A stretch of 64,000 nucleotides of DNA from Burkholderia cepacia (GTDB lineage Bacteria > Pseudomonadota > Gammaproteobacteria > Burkholderiales > Burkholderiaceae). The number at the start of each line of letters is the position of its first letter. Position 1 is the first letter of the stretch. This document shows positions 53,017-61,773 of this stretch, piece after piece. A program made the position numbers and the translations under genes. The notes beneath the pieces were generated by a model. It ran no database searches, was not told where the DNA came from, and was given only the letters and a program-made list of their open reading frames with translations. The stretch is taken from positions 1 to 64,000 of the forward strand of contig NZ_LDWR01000042.1 in assembly GCF_001039005.1 (NCBI RefSeq), read 5' to 3'.

Positions 53017-54417
53017 ATGACCTACTCCGCGCTGATCGAAGCCGATCGTCAACACCTGATCCATCCGGTCGTCAATTACCGCGAGCACGAGGCGCGCGGC
53101 GTCACCGTGCTCGACTCCGCCGACGGCGTCTTCCTGCGCGATGCGAACGGCCATACGCTGCTCGATGCGTTCTCCGGCCTGTGGTGCGTGAACGTGGGCT
53201 ACGGCCGCGACAGCATCGTCAAGGCGGCAGCCGACCAGATGGCGAAGCTGCCCTACGCGACCGGCTATTTCCACTTCGGGTCGCAGCCCGCGATCGAGCT
53301 CGCCGAACGGCTCGCGGCGCTCGCGCCCGCGTCGCTCAACCGCGTGTACTTCACGCTCGGCGGCTCGGACGCGATCGATTCCGCGGTGCGCTTCATCACG
53401 CACTATTTCAACGCGACCGGCCGCCCGACGAAGAAACACATGATCGCGCTCGAGCGCGGCTATCACGGCTCGTCGTCGATCGGCGCCGGGCTCACCGCGT
53501 TGCCCGCGTTCCATCGCCATTTCGACCTGCCGCGCGCCGACCAGCACCACCTGCCGTCGCCGTACCCTTACCGGCACCCGCTCGGCGACGATCCGCAGGC
53601 GCTGATCGCCGCGTCCGTCGCCGCCCTCGAAGCGAAGGTCGCGGCACTCGGCGCGGACAACGTCGCCGCGTTCTTCTGCGAACCGGTGCAAGGCTCGGGC
53701 GGCGTGATCGTGCCGCCCGCGGGCTGGCTGAAGGCGATGCGCGACGCGTGCCGGCGTCTCGGCATCCTGTTCGTGGCCGACGAGGTGATCACCGGCTTCG
53801 GCCGCACGGGCCCGCTGTTCGCGTGCGAGACCGAAGGTGTCGAGCCGGACCTGATGACCGTCGCCAAGGGGCTGACGGCCGGTTATGCGCCGATGGGCGC
53901 GGTGCTGATGTCCGACGAAATCTACGAAGGGATCGCCGGCAGTCGCGCCGATTCCGCGGTGGTCGGGCACGGTCAGACGTATTCCGCGCATCCGGTCAGC
54001 GCCGCGATCGGTCTCGAGGTGCTGAAGCTCTACCACGACGGCGGGCTGCTCGCGAACGGCCAGGCGATGGCGCCGCGTTTCGCGGCCGGCCTTGCCGCGC
54101 TGCGCGACCACCCGCTGGTTGGCGATGCGCGTTCGGCGGGCCTGCTCGGCGCGCTCGAACTGGTGGCCGACAAGGCGCGCAAGACGCGCTTCGACCCGGC
54201 GCTGAACGTGCCCGACCGGATCACGGCGGCCGCCTACGCGAACGGCATCGTGTTCCGCGCGTTCGGCGACGGCGTACTCGGTTTCGCGCCGGCGCTGAGC
54301 TTTACCGCCGGCGAGTTCGACCTGATGTTCGAGCGCGTCCGCCAGACGCTCGACGACGTGCTGGCCGACCCGGGCGTGCGGCACGCGCTCGACGCCGCCC
54401 ACGCGCAGCCCGCCTGA
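53017..54417 (+). CDS. Class III omega-aminotransferase (SpuC/beta-alanine-pyruvate type)
   Basis: A 466-residue PLP enzyme. The Schiff-base lysine is Lys284 in DLMTVAKGLTAGY. The acidic residue contacting the PLP ring nitrogen is in FVADEVITGFGRTG, and ERGYHGSS is also typical. Such enzymes move the amino group of putrescine, GABA, beta-alanine or related omega-amines to pyruvate. The divergently named neighbours (semialdehyde dehydrogenase at 55066, Lrp at 54504) fit an omega-amine degradation route. Confidence 0.91.
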   Translation: MTYSALIEADRQHLIHPVVNYREHEARGVTVLDSADGVFLRDANGHTLLDAFSGLWCVNVGYGRDSIVKAAADQMAKLPYATGYFHFGSQPAIELAERLAALAPASLNRVYFTLGGSDAIDSAVRFITHYFNATGRPTKKHMIALERGYHGSSSIGAGLTALPAFHRHFDLPRADQHHLPSPYPYRHPLGDDPQALIAASVAALEAKVAALGADNVAAFFCEPVQGSGGVIVPPAGWLKAMRDACRRLGILFVADEVITGFGRTGPLFACETEGVEPDLMTVAKGLTAGYAPMGAVLMSDEIYEGIAGSRADSAVVGHGQTYSAHPVSAAIGLEVLKLYHDGGLLANGQAMAPRFAAGLAALRDHPLVGDARSAGLLGALELVADKARKTRFDPALNVPDRITAAAYANGIVFRAFGDGVLGFAPALSFTAGEFDLMFERVRQTLDDVLADPGVRHALDAAHAQPA

Positions 54418-54439
54418 ATCGGGCGAGGGAAAGACGGGC

Positions 54440-54468
54440 TTGTGGCGGCTACCGTTCGACTCTAAAGT
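54440..54468 (+). promoter_or_regulatory. Candidate promoter of the Lrp-type regulator gene
   Basis: TTGTGG (54440-54445) and TAAAGT (54463-54468) are separated by 17 bp and lie 35 bp before the ATG at 54504. Matches to the sigma-70 consensus are only 3/6 and 4/6, so this is weak evidence. Confidence 0.3.
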
Positions 54469-54503
54469 AACTGGACATTCCATTTCTGCCTTCTCACGCG
54501 AAC

Positions 54504-54995
54504 ATGACGGACAGCAAGCTAGACCGGATCGACCTGCGCATTCTTTCCCAGCTGCAGAAGCGCGGGCGCATGACCAACGTCGAACTGGCCGATGCAGTCG
54601 GACTGTCGCCGAGCCCGTGCCTGATCCGCGTCAAGCGGCTCGAGAAAGCCGGCTACATCGCCGGGTACGGCGCGCATATCCAGATCGAGAAGCTCGGCGA
54701 CGTGCAGGTGGTGTTTACCGAGGTCACGCTGGCCGACCACCGGCGCGAGGACTTCGACCGGTTCGTCGCGGCGATCCGCAATGTCGACGAGATCGTCGAA
54801 TGCCATCTCGCGAGCGGCGGCTACGACTATCTGCTCAAGTTCGTCACGCGCAGCGTGAGCCACTACCAGACGATCGTCGAAGGGCTGCTCGAGCAGAACA
54901 TCGGCATCGAGAAGTATTTCAGCTACGTGATCATCAAGTCGCCGTTCGTCAAGCGGCACTATCCGCTCGAGTCGCTGTTCGGCGAACGACACTGA
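54504..54995 (+). CDS. Lrp/AsnC-family transcriptional regulator
   Basis: A 163-residue regulator. The N-terminal winged HTH (DLRILSQLQKRGRMTNVELA) is followed by the RAM effector domain (about 68-155, with ECHLASGGYDYLLKFV). Size and motif order match Lrp/BkdR/PutR-like proteins that respond to an amino acid and often control an adjacent catabolic gene, here the aminotransferase upstream or the semialdehyde dehydrogenase downstream. Confidence 0.92.
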   Translation: MTDSKLDRIDLRILSQLQKRGRMTNVELADAVGLSPSPCLIRVKRLEKAGYIAGYGAHIQIEKLGDVQVVFTEVTLADHRREDFDRFVAAIRNVDEIVECHLASGGYDYLLKFVTRSVSHYQTIVEGLLEQNIGIEKYFSYVIIKSPFVKRHYPLESLFGERH

Positions 54996-55001
54996 CGAGC
55001 A

Positions 55002-55032
55002 GCGTGCGGCCGCCCCGGGCGCAGCCGCACGC
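55002..55032 (+). terminator. Inverted repeat between Lrp and semialdehyde dehydrogenase genes
   Basis: GCGTGCGGC (55002-55010) and GCCGCACGC (55024-55032) form a perfect 9-bp stem with a 13-nt loop, starting 7 nt after the Lrp stop and ending 33 nt before the next ATG. There is no T-tract. It may end the Lrp transcript or serve as an operator for the next gene. Confidence 0.4.
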
Positions 55033-55065
55033 CGACTTCGAGCCGCCTTCATCCAAGGACCCGAC

Positions 55066-56538
55066 ATGTCACTTACCCTCACCCGCACCGAACTCCTTCG
55101 CAGTGCGAATCTGATCGACGGCGCGTGGTGCGACGCGCTCGACGGCCGACGCTTCGCGGTCACCGATCCGGCGACGCTCGAGCGCGTGGCCGACGCGCCC
55201 GACAGCGGCGCGGCCGACGCGCGTGCCGCGACCGACGCTGCCGTGCGCGCGCTGCCCGCGTGGCGCGCGACGCCGGCCCGCGAACGCGCGGCGATCCTGC
55301 GTGCATGGCATGCGGCGATCGTCGCGCACACCGAGGATCTCGCGAAACTGATGTCGCGCGAACAGGGCAAGCCGCTCGCCGAAGCGCGCGGCGAGGTCGC
55401 GTATGGCGCGTCGTATGTGCTGTGGTTTGCCGAGGAGGCGACCCGCGCGTACGGCGACCTGATTCCGCAACAGCAGCGCGGCAAGCAGCTGAGTGCCGTC
55501 AAGGAGCCGATCGGCGTCGTCGCCGCGATCACGCCGTGGAATTTCCCGCTCGCGATGATCGCGCGCAAGATCGCGCCCGCGCTGGCGGCCGGCTGCACGG
55601 TCGTCGCGAAGCCGGCCGAAGACACGCCGCTCACGGCGCTCGCGCTGGCGTTCCTCGCGCAGGAAGCCGGCGTGCCGCGCGGCGTGCTGAACGTGATCGC
55701 CGCATCGCGCGCGCACGGCATCGACGCGGTGGCCGACTGGCTCGCCGACGGCCGCGTGCGCAAGATCACGTTTACGGGATCGACGCCCGTCGGCAAGCTG
55801 CTCGCACGCGAATCGGCCGCGACGCTCAAGAAGCTGTCGCTCGAACTCGGCGGCAATGCGCCGTTCATCGTGTTCGACGATGCCGAGCTCGACGCCGCCG
55901 TCGATGGCCTGATGGCCGCCAAGTTCCGGAACGGCGGCCAGACCTGCGTGTCGCCGAATCGCGTGTACGTGCAGGCCCGCATCTACGAGGCATTCGCCGC
56001 GAAGCTCGCCGCGCGGGTCAGCGCACTGAAAGTCGCGCCGGCGACCGACCCGGCCGCGCAGATCGGCCCGATGATCAACGCACGCGCGGTCGACAAGATC
56101 GCGCGCCATGTCGACGACGCGCTCGAGCGCGGCGCCCGCGTGCTGACCGGCGGCAGGCGCCTGCCCGAACTGGGGCCGAACTATTACGCGCCGACCGTGC
56201 TGGCCGATGCGGCCCCCGGCATGCAGCTCGGTTGCGAGGAGACGTTCGGGCCGGTCGCCGCGCTGTTTCCGTTCGATACCGAGGACGAAGCCGTCAGCGC
56301 CGCGAACGACACGCCGTTCGGGCTCGCCGCGTATTTCTACACGCAGGACGTCCGGCGGATCGCGCGCGTCTCGGCGCGGCTCGAAACGGGCATCGTCGGG
56401 ATCAACGAGGGCGCGCTCGCAAGCGAAGCCGCACCGTTCGGCGGCGTGAAGGAATCGGGCTACGGCCGCGAAGGTTCGCGCCATGGCCTCGACGACTACC
56501 TGTCGATCAAGTACCTGTGCCAGGGCGGGCTCGACTGA
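55066..56538 (+). CDS. Succinate-semialdehyde dehydrogenase family protein (GabD-like)
   Basis: A 490-residue NAD(P)-dependent ALDH. The catalytic Cys is in NGGQTCVSPN, the Glu in LELGGNAPF, and the cofactor motifs are ITPWNFPLAMI and FTGSTPVGK. The N-terminal pattern and GGVKESGYGREGS close to the C-terminus are typical of GabD. With the omega-aminotransferase it could convert GABA-type substrates to succinate-type acids. Confidence 0.9.
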   Translation: MSLTLTRTELLRSANLIDGAWCDALDGRRFAVTDPATLERVADAPDSGAADARAATDAAVRALPAWRATPARERAAILRAWHAAIVAHTEDLAKLMSREQGKPLAEARGEVAYGASYVLWFAEEATRAYGDLIPQQQRGKQLSAVKEPIGVVAAITPWNFPLAMIARKIAPALAAGCTVVAKPAEDTPLTALALAFLAQEAGVPRGVLNVIAASRAHGIDAVADWLADGRVRKITFTGSTPVGKLLARESAATLKKLSLELGGNAPFIVFDDAELDAAVDGLMAAKFRNGGQTCVSPNRVYVQARIYEAFAAKLAARVSALKVAPATDPAAQIGPMINARAVDKIARHVDDALERGARVLTGGRRLPELGPNYYAPTVLADAAPGMQLGCEETFGPVAALFPFDTEDEAVSAANDTPFGLAAYFYTQDVRRIARVSARLETGIVGINEGALASEAAPFGGVKESGYGREGSRHGLDDYLSIKYLCQGGLD

Positions 56539-56580
56539 ACGCGCGCCCTCCCTTACGTTTTCTTTACCCGGTATGCCGCC

Positions 56581-57561
56581 ATGACCGCTTTCACGCCCTA
56601 CCCGATCGAAGTTTCGTTTCCCGACCTTGCGCCGCACCGCGCGGGCAATACCGGCGTCGACCACGTCTACCGCTTCGCGTCCGGCGTGGCCGGCCCGAAC
56701 GTGATGGTCAACGCGCTCACGCATGGCAACGAAGTCTGCGGCGCGATCGTCGTCGACGCGCTGCTGGCGCTCGGCCTGCGGCCTCGCCGCGGCACGCTCA
56801 CGCTGTCGTTCGCGAACGTCGCGGCCTACGCGCGCTTCGATCCCGCGCAGCCGGACGCGGCGCGCTTCGTCGACCAGGATTTCAACCGCGTGTGGACGCC
56901 CGCCGTGCTCGACGATCCGTCGGTTCGCTCGGTCGAACTCGATCGTGCCCGCGCGCTGCGCCCGTTCGTCGACGCAGCCGACTGGCTGCTCGACCTGCAT
57001 TCGATGCATGAGCGCAGTGCGCCGCTGATCGTCGCGGGGCCGCTCGACAAGGGTGTCGCGCTCGCGCGCCGCGTCGGCGCGCCGGCCACCGTGATCCGCG
57101 ACGAGGGCCACCCGGAAGGCACCCGGATGCGCGATTACGCGGCATTCGGCGAGCCGGACAGCCCGAAATGCGCAATGCTGGTGGAGTGCGGGCAGCACTG
57201 GGAAGCGCGCGCGGTGGACGTCGCGCGCGACACCACGGCCCGTTTCCTGGTTGCGTCCGGCGTGGTCGAGCGCGACGACCTGCCCGCGGACTGGTTCCTG
57301 CCGCTGCCCGACACGATGCGCGTCGTGCAAGTGACGGAGCCCGTGGTCGCGACGAGCGGCGCGTTTCGTTTCGCGGGCGACTATACCGGGCTCGAACATT
57401 TCCCGGATGCCGGCACCGTGATCGGCTGGTCGAACGATGTCCCGGTCGTGACGCCCTATCCCGACTGCGTGCTCGTGATGCCGTCGCTGCGGCAATTGCG
57501 GCCCGGCGTCACCGTCGTCCGGCTCGGGCGGCTCGTCGACGAATCCGGCGCGCGCGGCTGA
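56581..57561 (+). CDS. Succinylglutamate desuccinylase/aspartoacylase-family hydrolase
   Basis: A 326-residue zinc carboxypeptidase-like enzyme. The zinc ligands are His48 and Glu51 (THGNEVCG) and His140 (LLDLHSMHE), and the catalytic-type Glu is in LVECGQHWE. Enzymes of this family remove an acyl group from an N-acyl amino acid or amine. The position after the dehydrogenase suggests deacylation of an N-acylated substrate that feeds the aminotransferase route, perhaps matched by the GNAT at 51056. Confidence 0.86.
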   Translation: MTAFTPYPIEVSFPDLAPHRAGNTGVDHVYRFASGVAGPNVMVNALTHGNEVCGAIVVDALLALGLRPRRGTLTLSFANVAAYARFDPAQPDAARFVDQDFNRVWTPAVLDDPSVRSVELDRARALRPFVDAADWLLDLHSMHERSAPLIVAGPLDKGVALARRVGAPATVIRDEGHPEGTRMRDYAAFGEPDSPKCAMLVECGQHWEARAVDVARDTTARFLVASGVVERDDLPADWFLPLPDTMRVVQVTEPVVATSGAFRFAGDYTGLEHFPDAGTVIGWSNDVPVVTPYPDCVLVMPSLRQLRPGVTVVRLGRLVDESGARG

Positions 57562-57725
57562 CGGTTCGGCTTCGACGGAACCGGCGCGCCGGCCGCACAC
57601 GTTTGCGGCCGCGTCGCGTCGATTCGCTTCGCATCCGGACCTCGATTTCCCCGCTTACCTGCCGTTAACCCGGATTTCAGCGCAGCCTCGGTCATCGCAC
57701 CGGGCGTTCCCTACGAGCGCGTAGC

Positions 57726-59246
57726 ATGTCCGCATTCACTTCCATCGAAAAAATCGCCGACTGGGCGGGACGAAACCATCTTGTCGTCGGCGCGCTGGGC
57801 ACCCTGATGGCGCTCGCCGCGCTGAGCATCAGCGCCATGACGCTCTGGGCCACGAGAAGCGGTGTCGTCGAGCATGCGCACGAAACTTCCCGCAACGTCG
57901 CCGCCGTGCTGGTCAGCGAGATCGCGCGTACCGTCGAAACGTCCAACAATGCATTGATCGCGCTTGCGTCCGATCTCGGCAAGCCGGAGGTCCGGCGCAT
58001 GGACGCCCAGCTGCGGCACGATCTGCTGTTCCAGCGTGCGGCCGCGCAGTACGTGACCGGCATGGGCGTGACGGACCAGTCCGGCCGCATGATCGACGGC
58101 TGTTGCGGCCCGTCTCACCGTTGGGACTTCAGCGATCGCGACTACTTCAAGGTCCATCGCGACGCGGCGAACGTCGGCCTTTACGTATCGGAGGCCTATC
58201 GCGCACGCTCGCGCAACGGCACGGAGTCCATCGCGCTGTCGCGGCGCATCGAACGGCCGGACCATACGTTCAACGGCATCGCGGTCGTCGCCATCGACCT
58301 CGCCTATTTCGATCAGCTGCTGTCCCGACTGAACGTCGGGCAACACGGCATCAGCGCGATCCTGCGCGCGGACGGCACCATCCTCGCCAGAAATCCGCCG
58401 CTGAGCGACCACCAGATGATCCGCCTGCGCCGATCGAAGGCCTTCGATCGCATGCTGAACCAGGACTCGGGGTTCTATGCGGCCTACTCGCGCATCGACG
58501 GCACCTTGCGGCTCTATACGTTCCAGCGGGTGCCCGGCACGCCGCTGATTGCCGTCGTCGCGCCTGCCGAGCGCGACGTGCTGGCCGGCTTCACGCGCAT
58601 GTCATGGTCGGTCGGCGTGTCGGCATCGTTCATCTGCGCGCTCTTCTGCGCGGTCGTCTGGCTGCTCGCGTTCGCGTTGCGGGACAATCTTCGCAAGCAG
58701 ACACGGCTGACCGATCTCACGCGCACCGATCCGCTCACGGGCCTGCACAACCGCCGCGCGCTCGATGTCGCGCTGGCCGACGAATGGGAACGCATCCAGC
58801 GCAGCAACGACGGCAGCCTGTCCGTGCTGTTCATCGATGCCGACCACTTCAAGCAGTACAACGACCGATACGGACATGCGCAGGGCGACACGGCGCTCAG
58901 GTTCCTCGCCGAATGCATCCGCGCTCACACGCGACGGCGCGGCGACCTTGCCGCGCGCTACGGCGGCGAAGAGTTCGTCGCGGTGCTGCCGGACACCGAT
59001 GAAAGCGGCGCCGCGAAGGTCGCGGAGGCGATCCGCCAGGAAGTGGAACGCAACCGGCTCGCCGAATTTGCCGAGACGGTTCCCGCTTTCACGGTGAGCA
59101 TCGGCTACGCGACCGGTCATCGCGCACACCCGGCGTCCGTCGATGCGCTCACGCATCAAGCGGACCTCGCGCTGTATACAGCGAAGCGACAGGGTAGAAA
59201 CCGCGTGTGCCGCGCACCGGCCGAACAGCACGAGCATGCCGCGTGA
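57726..59246 (+). CDS. Membrane diguanylate cyclase with dCache-like sensor
   Basis: A 506-residue protein. TM1 lies near residues 18-42, followed by a periplasmic Cache-type sensor (about 50-285), TM2 (about 295-320) and a GGDEF domain (about 335-490). The active site is GGEEF at 413-417 (RYGGEEFVAVLP), so synthesis of c-di-GMP is expected. An inhibitory I-site RxxD (RRGD) lies five residues before it, implying product feedback. No EAL domain is present. Confidence 0.93.
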   Translation: MSAFTSIEKIADWAGRNHLVVGALGTLMALAALSISAMTLWATRSGVVEHAHETSRNVAAVLVSEIARTVETSNNALIALASDLGKPEVRRMDAQLRHDLLFQRAAAQYVTGMGVTDQSGRMIDGCCGPSHRWDFSDRDYFKVHRDAANVGLYVSEAYRARSRNGTESIALSRRIERPDHTFNGIAVVAIDLAYFDQLLSRLNVGQHGISAILRADGTILARNPPLSDHQMIRLRRSKAFDRMLNQDSGFYAAYSRIDGTLRLYTFQRVPGTPLIAVVAPAERDVLAGFTRMSWSVGVSASFICALFCAVVWLLAFALRDNLRKQTRLTDLTRTDPLTGLHNRRALDVALADEWERIQRSNDGSLSVLFIDADHFKQYNDRYGHAQGDTALRFLAECIRAHTRRRGDLAARYGGEEFVAVLPDTDESGAAKVAEAIRQEVERNRLAEFAETVPAFTVSIGYATGHRAHPASVDALTHQADLALYTAKRQGRNRVCRAPAEQHEHAA

Positions 59247-59414
59247 CGAACGGGCGATCCTCGTTTTCGCATCGCACGTTTAGGACCACAGAGTAAACAA
59301 ATGACGCTGCCGATTCGCCACACGTGCCGCCGCTGAGCAACGCGGTTTCGTAACCGTCGCGTCACGATCGGCCACCACAATGCGCCATCTTCTACCCTCA
59401 GGATGGAGTCTTGC

Positions 59415-61373
59415 ATGTTTGCGTCACCGAGCCGTCTCCCGCTGCACGTCGCAGCCTTGTCGACCGCGATCGTATTGGCTGCCTGCGGCGGCGGCGACGA
59501 TGTCGTCGCAACGAGCTCGACGAACGCCGCGGTCCCGGCGCCGCCGGCCGATCCCGGCTTCGTCGACAGCGCACCCGTTCCGAGCGTGCCCGCGTTCGTC
59601 GACAACGTCGCGACCAACCAGCGCGGCGACGCTCGTTATGCCACGCTGTCGACCAACGCCGCGGTGCGCGTGGTGAGCCGCTTCCTCGACCTGTGGCAGC
59701 CGGCGACGATGCTCGTCGATGCGGGCGTGACCGCGCCGGCCAACGGCGCGTTTCCGGCCATCTCGCCTTCCCCCTGCTCGGGGCTGCCCGGCAACGGCAC
59801 GCCGTGCGGCACGATCGTGAACGACGCGGTGCTGTCGGCGAATGTCCAATATGTGGTCAACGCAACGACCGCGCGTACAACGCAGCAAGCCGACGCCGCC
59901 TACTACGACGACCGGCGCGGCAAGGGCTACAGCGTGACGGACGGCATGGGGCCGCTCACCGCGGCATGGCGCGCCGCCGCCCAGCAGACGACCAGCATCA
60001 CCAGCGTGCCGGCCGACGCCACGACCGTCCTCTATAACGACACCGGCAACAACGTCGGCGTGGGCAGCAGCACGAACGCGAGTTTCGGGAAAGTCGTCGA
60101 CCTGCTCAACGAAATGGGCAACAACGCGTCGACCGAACCCGCAAAGCGCTTCTATAAATATGCGCGGCCGTATCGCTGGAGTTCGAGCGTCGTCGTCGCG
60201 CCCACGCTCGTGCCTGCGGAAAGCACGACGCCGGCGACCGACGGCGGCTTCATCAGCGGCCACCAGGCCGAAGCGATGCGCGACGCCGTGACGATGGCGT
60301 GGCTCGTGCCCGAGCGCTTTCAGGAAATGGTCGGCCGCGGCCTCGAACTCGGCGAGAACCGGATCCTCGCCGGCATGCACTCGCCGCTCGACGTGATCGG
60401 CGGCCGCATGCTCTCACTGGCCCTCAGCGCGGCCAACCTCGCCGCGTATGCGAGCGACGCGCAGGCCGCCTATGGCCAGGCGCATCAGACGCTGCAGCAG
60501 CTCACCAGCACCACCGATGCGACCTTCCCGGCCTTCGCGCACTCGGGCACGACGGCGACCGACCGGTTCGCCGACTACGCGACGAACAAGGCGGCCGTCA
60601 CGCGCCGCATGACGTACGGCTTCGGCGCGATCGACGCGACCGGCGCGCCGCCGGTCGTGCCGAAGGGCGCGGAGATCCTGCTGCAGACGCGCTTCCCGTA
60701 CCTCGGCGCGGACCAGCGGCGCGTCGTGCTGAAGACCACCGAACTGCCGTCCGGCTACCCGGTGATGGACGATGCGGAAGGCTGGGGCCGGCTGAACCTG
60801 TTCGCCGCCGCCGACGGCTACGGCGCGTTCAACGGCAACGTGAGCGTCGCGATGGATGCGTCGAAGGGCGGCCTCAACGCCGCGGACCTGTGGCGCAACG
60901 ACATCGCGGGCGCCGGCAAGCTGACGCTGCAAGGCAGCGGCACGCTGACGCTGGCGGGCAACAACAGCTACACGGGCGGCACGCAGGTCAGCGGCGGCAC
61001 GCTCGCCGCCGCTTCCACGATGGCGTTCGGCAACGGCGACGTATATGTCGGCGCCGGTGGCGGCATCCAGATCGCTGCCAGCGCCCCCGTGACGGTCGCG
61101 ACCCGCTACACGCAGCTCGACAACACGACGCTCGAACTGGACATCGACGGCAACGGTGGCGGGCGCCTGCGGGTGGGCGGCGCGTTCACCGTCGCGGGCG
61201 GCACGCTGCACGTGAAGTTCGTGAACGGTTATGTGCCGAAGGCCGGCGACACCATCGCGCTGATCGACGCGGCAGCCGGCGCCGCGAAATTCTCGACGGT
61301 GACGGTCGACGGCTTCAAGGCGACGCCGGTCTATACGGCGACGGGCGTGTCGATCACGCTGTCGGCGGCATAA
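59415..61373 (+). CDS. PAP2-type acid phosphatase lipoprotein with autotransporter-associated repeat
   Basis: A 652-residue exported protein. The start at 59415 (RBS GGAG) gives a lipoprotein signal with lipobox LAAC, Cys24. The vanadate-dependent/PAP2 phosphatase signature is complete: KRFYKYARP (Lys244, Arg251), ISGH (Ser281-His283) and R-x5-H-x3-D (Arg316, His322, Asp326). After the catalytic part, about residues 495-540 match an autotransporter-associated beta-strand repeat (LTLAGNNSYTGGT), and the last 100 residues are beta-rich, but no autotransporter barrel follows. The catalytic domain should face the periplasm or cell surface. Confidence 0.85.
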   Translation: MFASPSRLPLHVAALSTAIVLAACGGGDDVVATSSTNAAVPAPPADPGFVDSAPVPSVPAFVDNVATNQRGDARYATLSTNAAVRVVSRFLDLWQPATMLVDAGVTAPANGAFPAISPSPCSGLPGNGTPCGTIVNDAVLSANVQYVVNATTARTTQQADAAYYDDRRGKGYSVTDGMGPLTAAWRAAAQQTTSITSVPADATTVLYNDTGNNVGVGSSTNASFGKVVDLLNEMGNNASTEPAKRFYKYARPYRWSSSVVVAPTLVPAESTTPATDGGFISGHQAEAMRDAVTMAWLVPERFQEMVGRGLELGENRILAGMHSPLDVIGGRMLSLALSAANLAAYASDAQAAYGQAHQTLQQLTSTTDATFPAFAHSGTTATDRFADYATNKAAVTRRMTYGFGAIDATGAPPVVPKGAEILLQTRFPYLGADQRRVVLKTTELPSGYPVMDDAEGWGRLNLFAAADGYGAFNGNVSVAMDASKGGLNAADLWRNDIAGAGKLTLQGSGTLTLAGNNSYTGGTQVSGGTLAAASTMAFGNGDVYVGAGGGIQIAASAPVTVATRYTQLDNTTLELDIDGNGGGRLRVGGAFTVAGGTLHVKFVNGYVPKAGDTIALIDAAAGAAKFSTVTVDGFKATPVYTATGVSITLSAA

Positions 61374-61399
61374 CGGGCGGCAGGCATCGAAGCGTGCAA

Positions 61400-61423
61400 C
61401 GGCGCCGCCCGCCGGCGGCGCCG
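61400..61423. terminator. Hairpin between convergent genes
   Basis: A 10-bp GC-rich stem (CGGCGCCGCC at 61400-61409 paired with 61414-61423) with a 4-nt loop sits between the phosphatase stop (61373) and the stop of the small minus-strand gene (61425). It is suited to act as a bidirectional terminator; there is no T-tract on the plus strand. Confidence 0.55.
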
Positions 61424-61424
61424 G

Positions 61425-61721
61425 TTATGCAAAGCGGCCGGAGGCCATCGCTTCGTCGAGCATGCCGGCCTCGCCCGACGGGCAGGGCCGTGTGCCGAAG
61501 CGCCGTTGCAGATCGATGATCGCGGGCAGGTTGAAATCATGAACGTCGGGCGCGGCGCCGCCTTGCCGCCGGTTCACCTCCGCACACAGCTCCAGCGCCC
61601 GGGCACGCGTCTGCGCGAGCAGCCGCAGCGCCTCGCCCAGCAACCCCTTCTCCAGGTCCGACAGATGAAAATCGCGGCCGATCTCGCCGACCGACGGTTC
61701 GCGCATGGGGGTTCGCATCAT
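61425..61721 (-). CDS. Small hypothetical protein downstream of altronate dehydratase
   Basis: A 98-residue protein of unknown family. It has a strong RBS (AAGGAG) before the ATG at 61721 and lies 52 bp after the UxaA-like gene on the same strand. It is probably helical and cytoplasmic (DLEKGLLGEALRLLAQTRAR), with one Cys and no signal peptide. It may be the last gene of the hexuronate operon. Confidence 0.65.
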   Translation of the reverse strand: MMRTPMREPSVGEIGRDFHLSDLEKGLLGEALRLLAQTRARALELCAEVNRRQGGAAPDVHDFNLPAIIDLQRRFGTRPCPSGEAGMLDEAMASGRFA

Positions 61722-61773
61722 GGGTTCTCCTTCGCAGTCCGATTGCGCCGGCGGCCGCACGCCGCCGCGCGTC

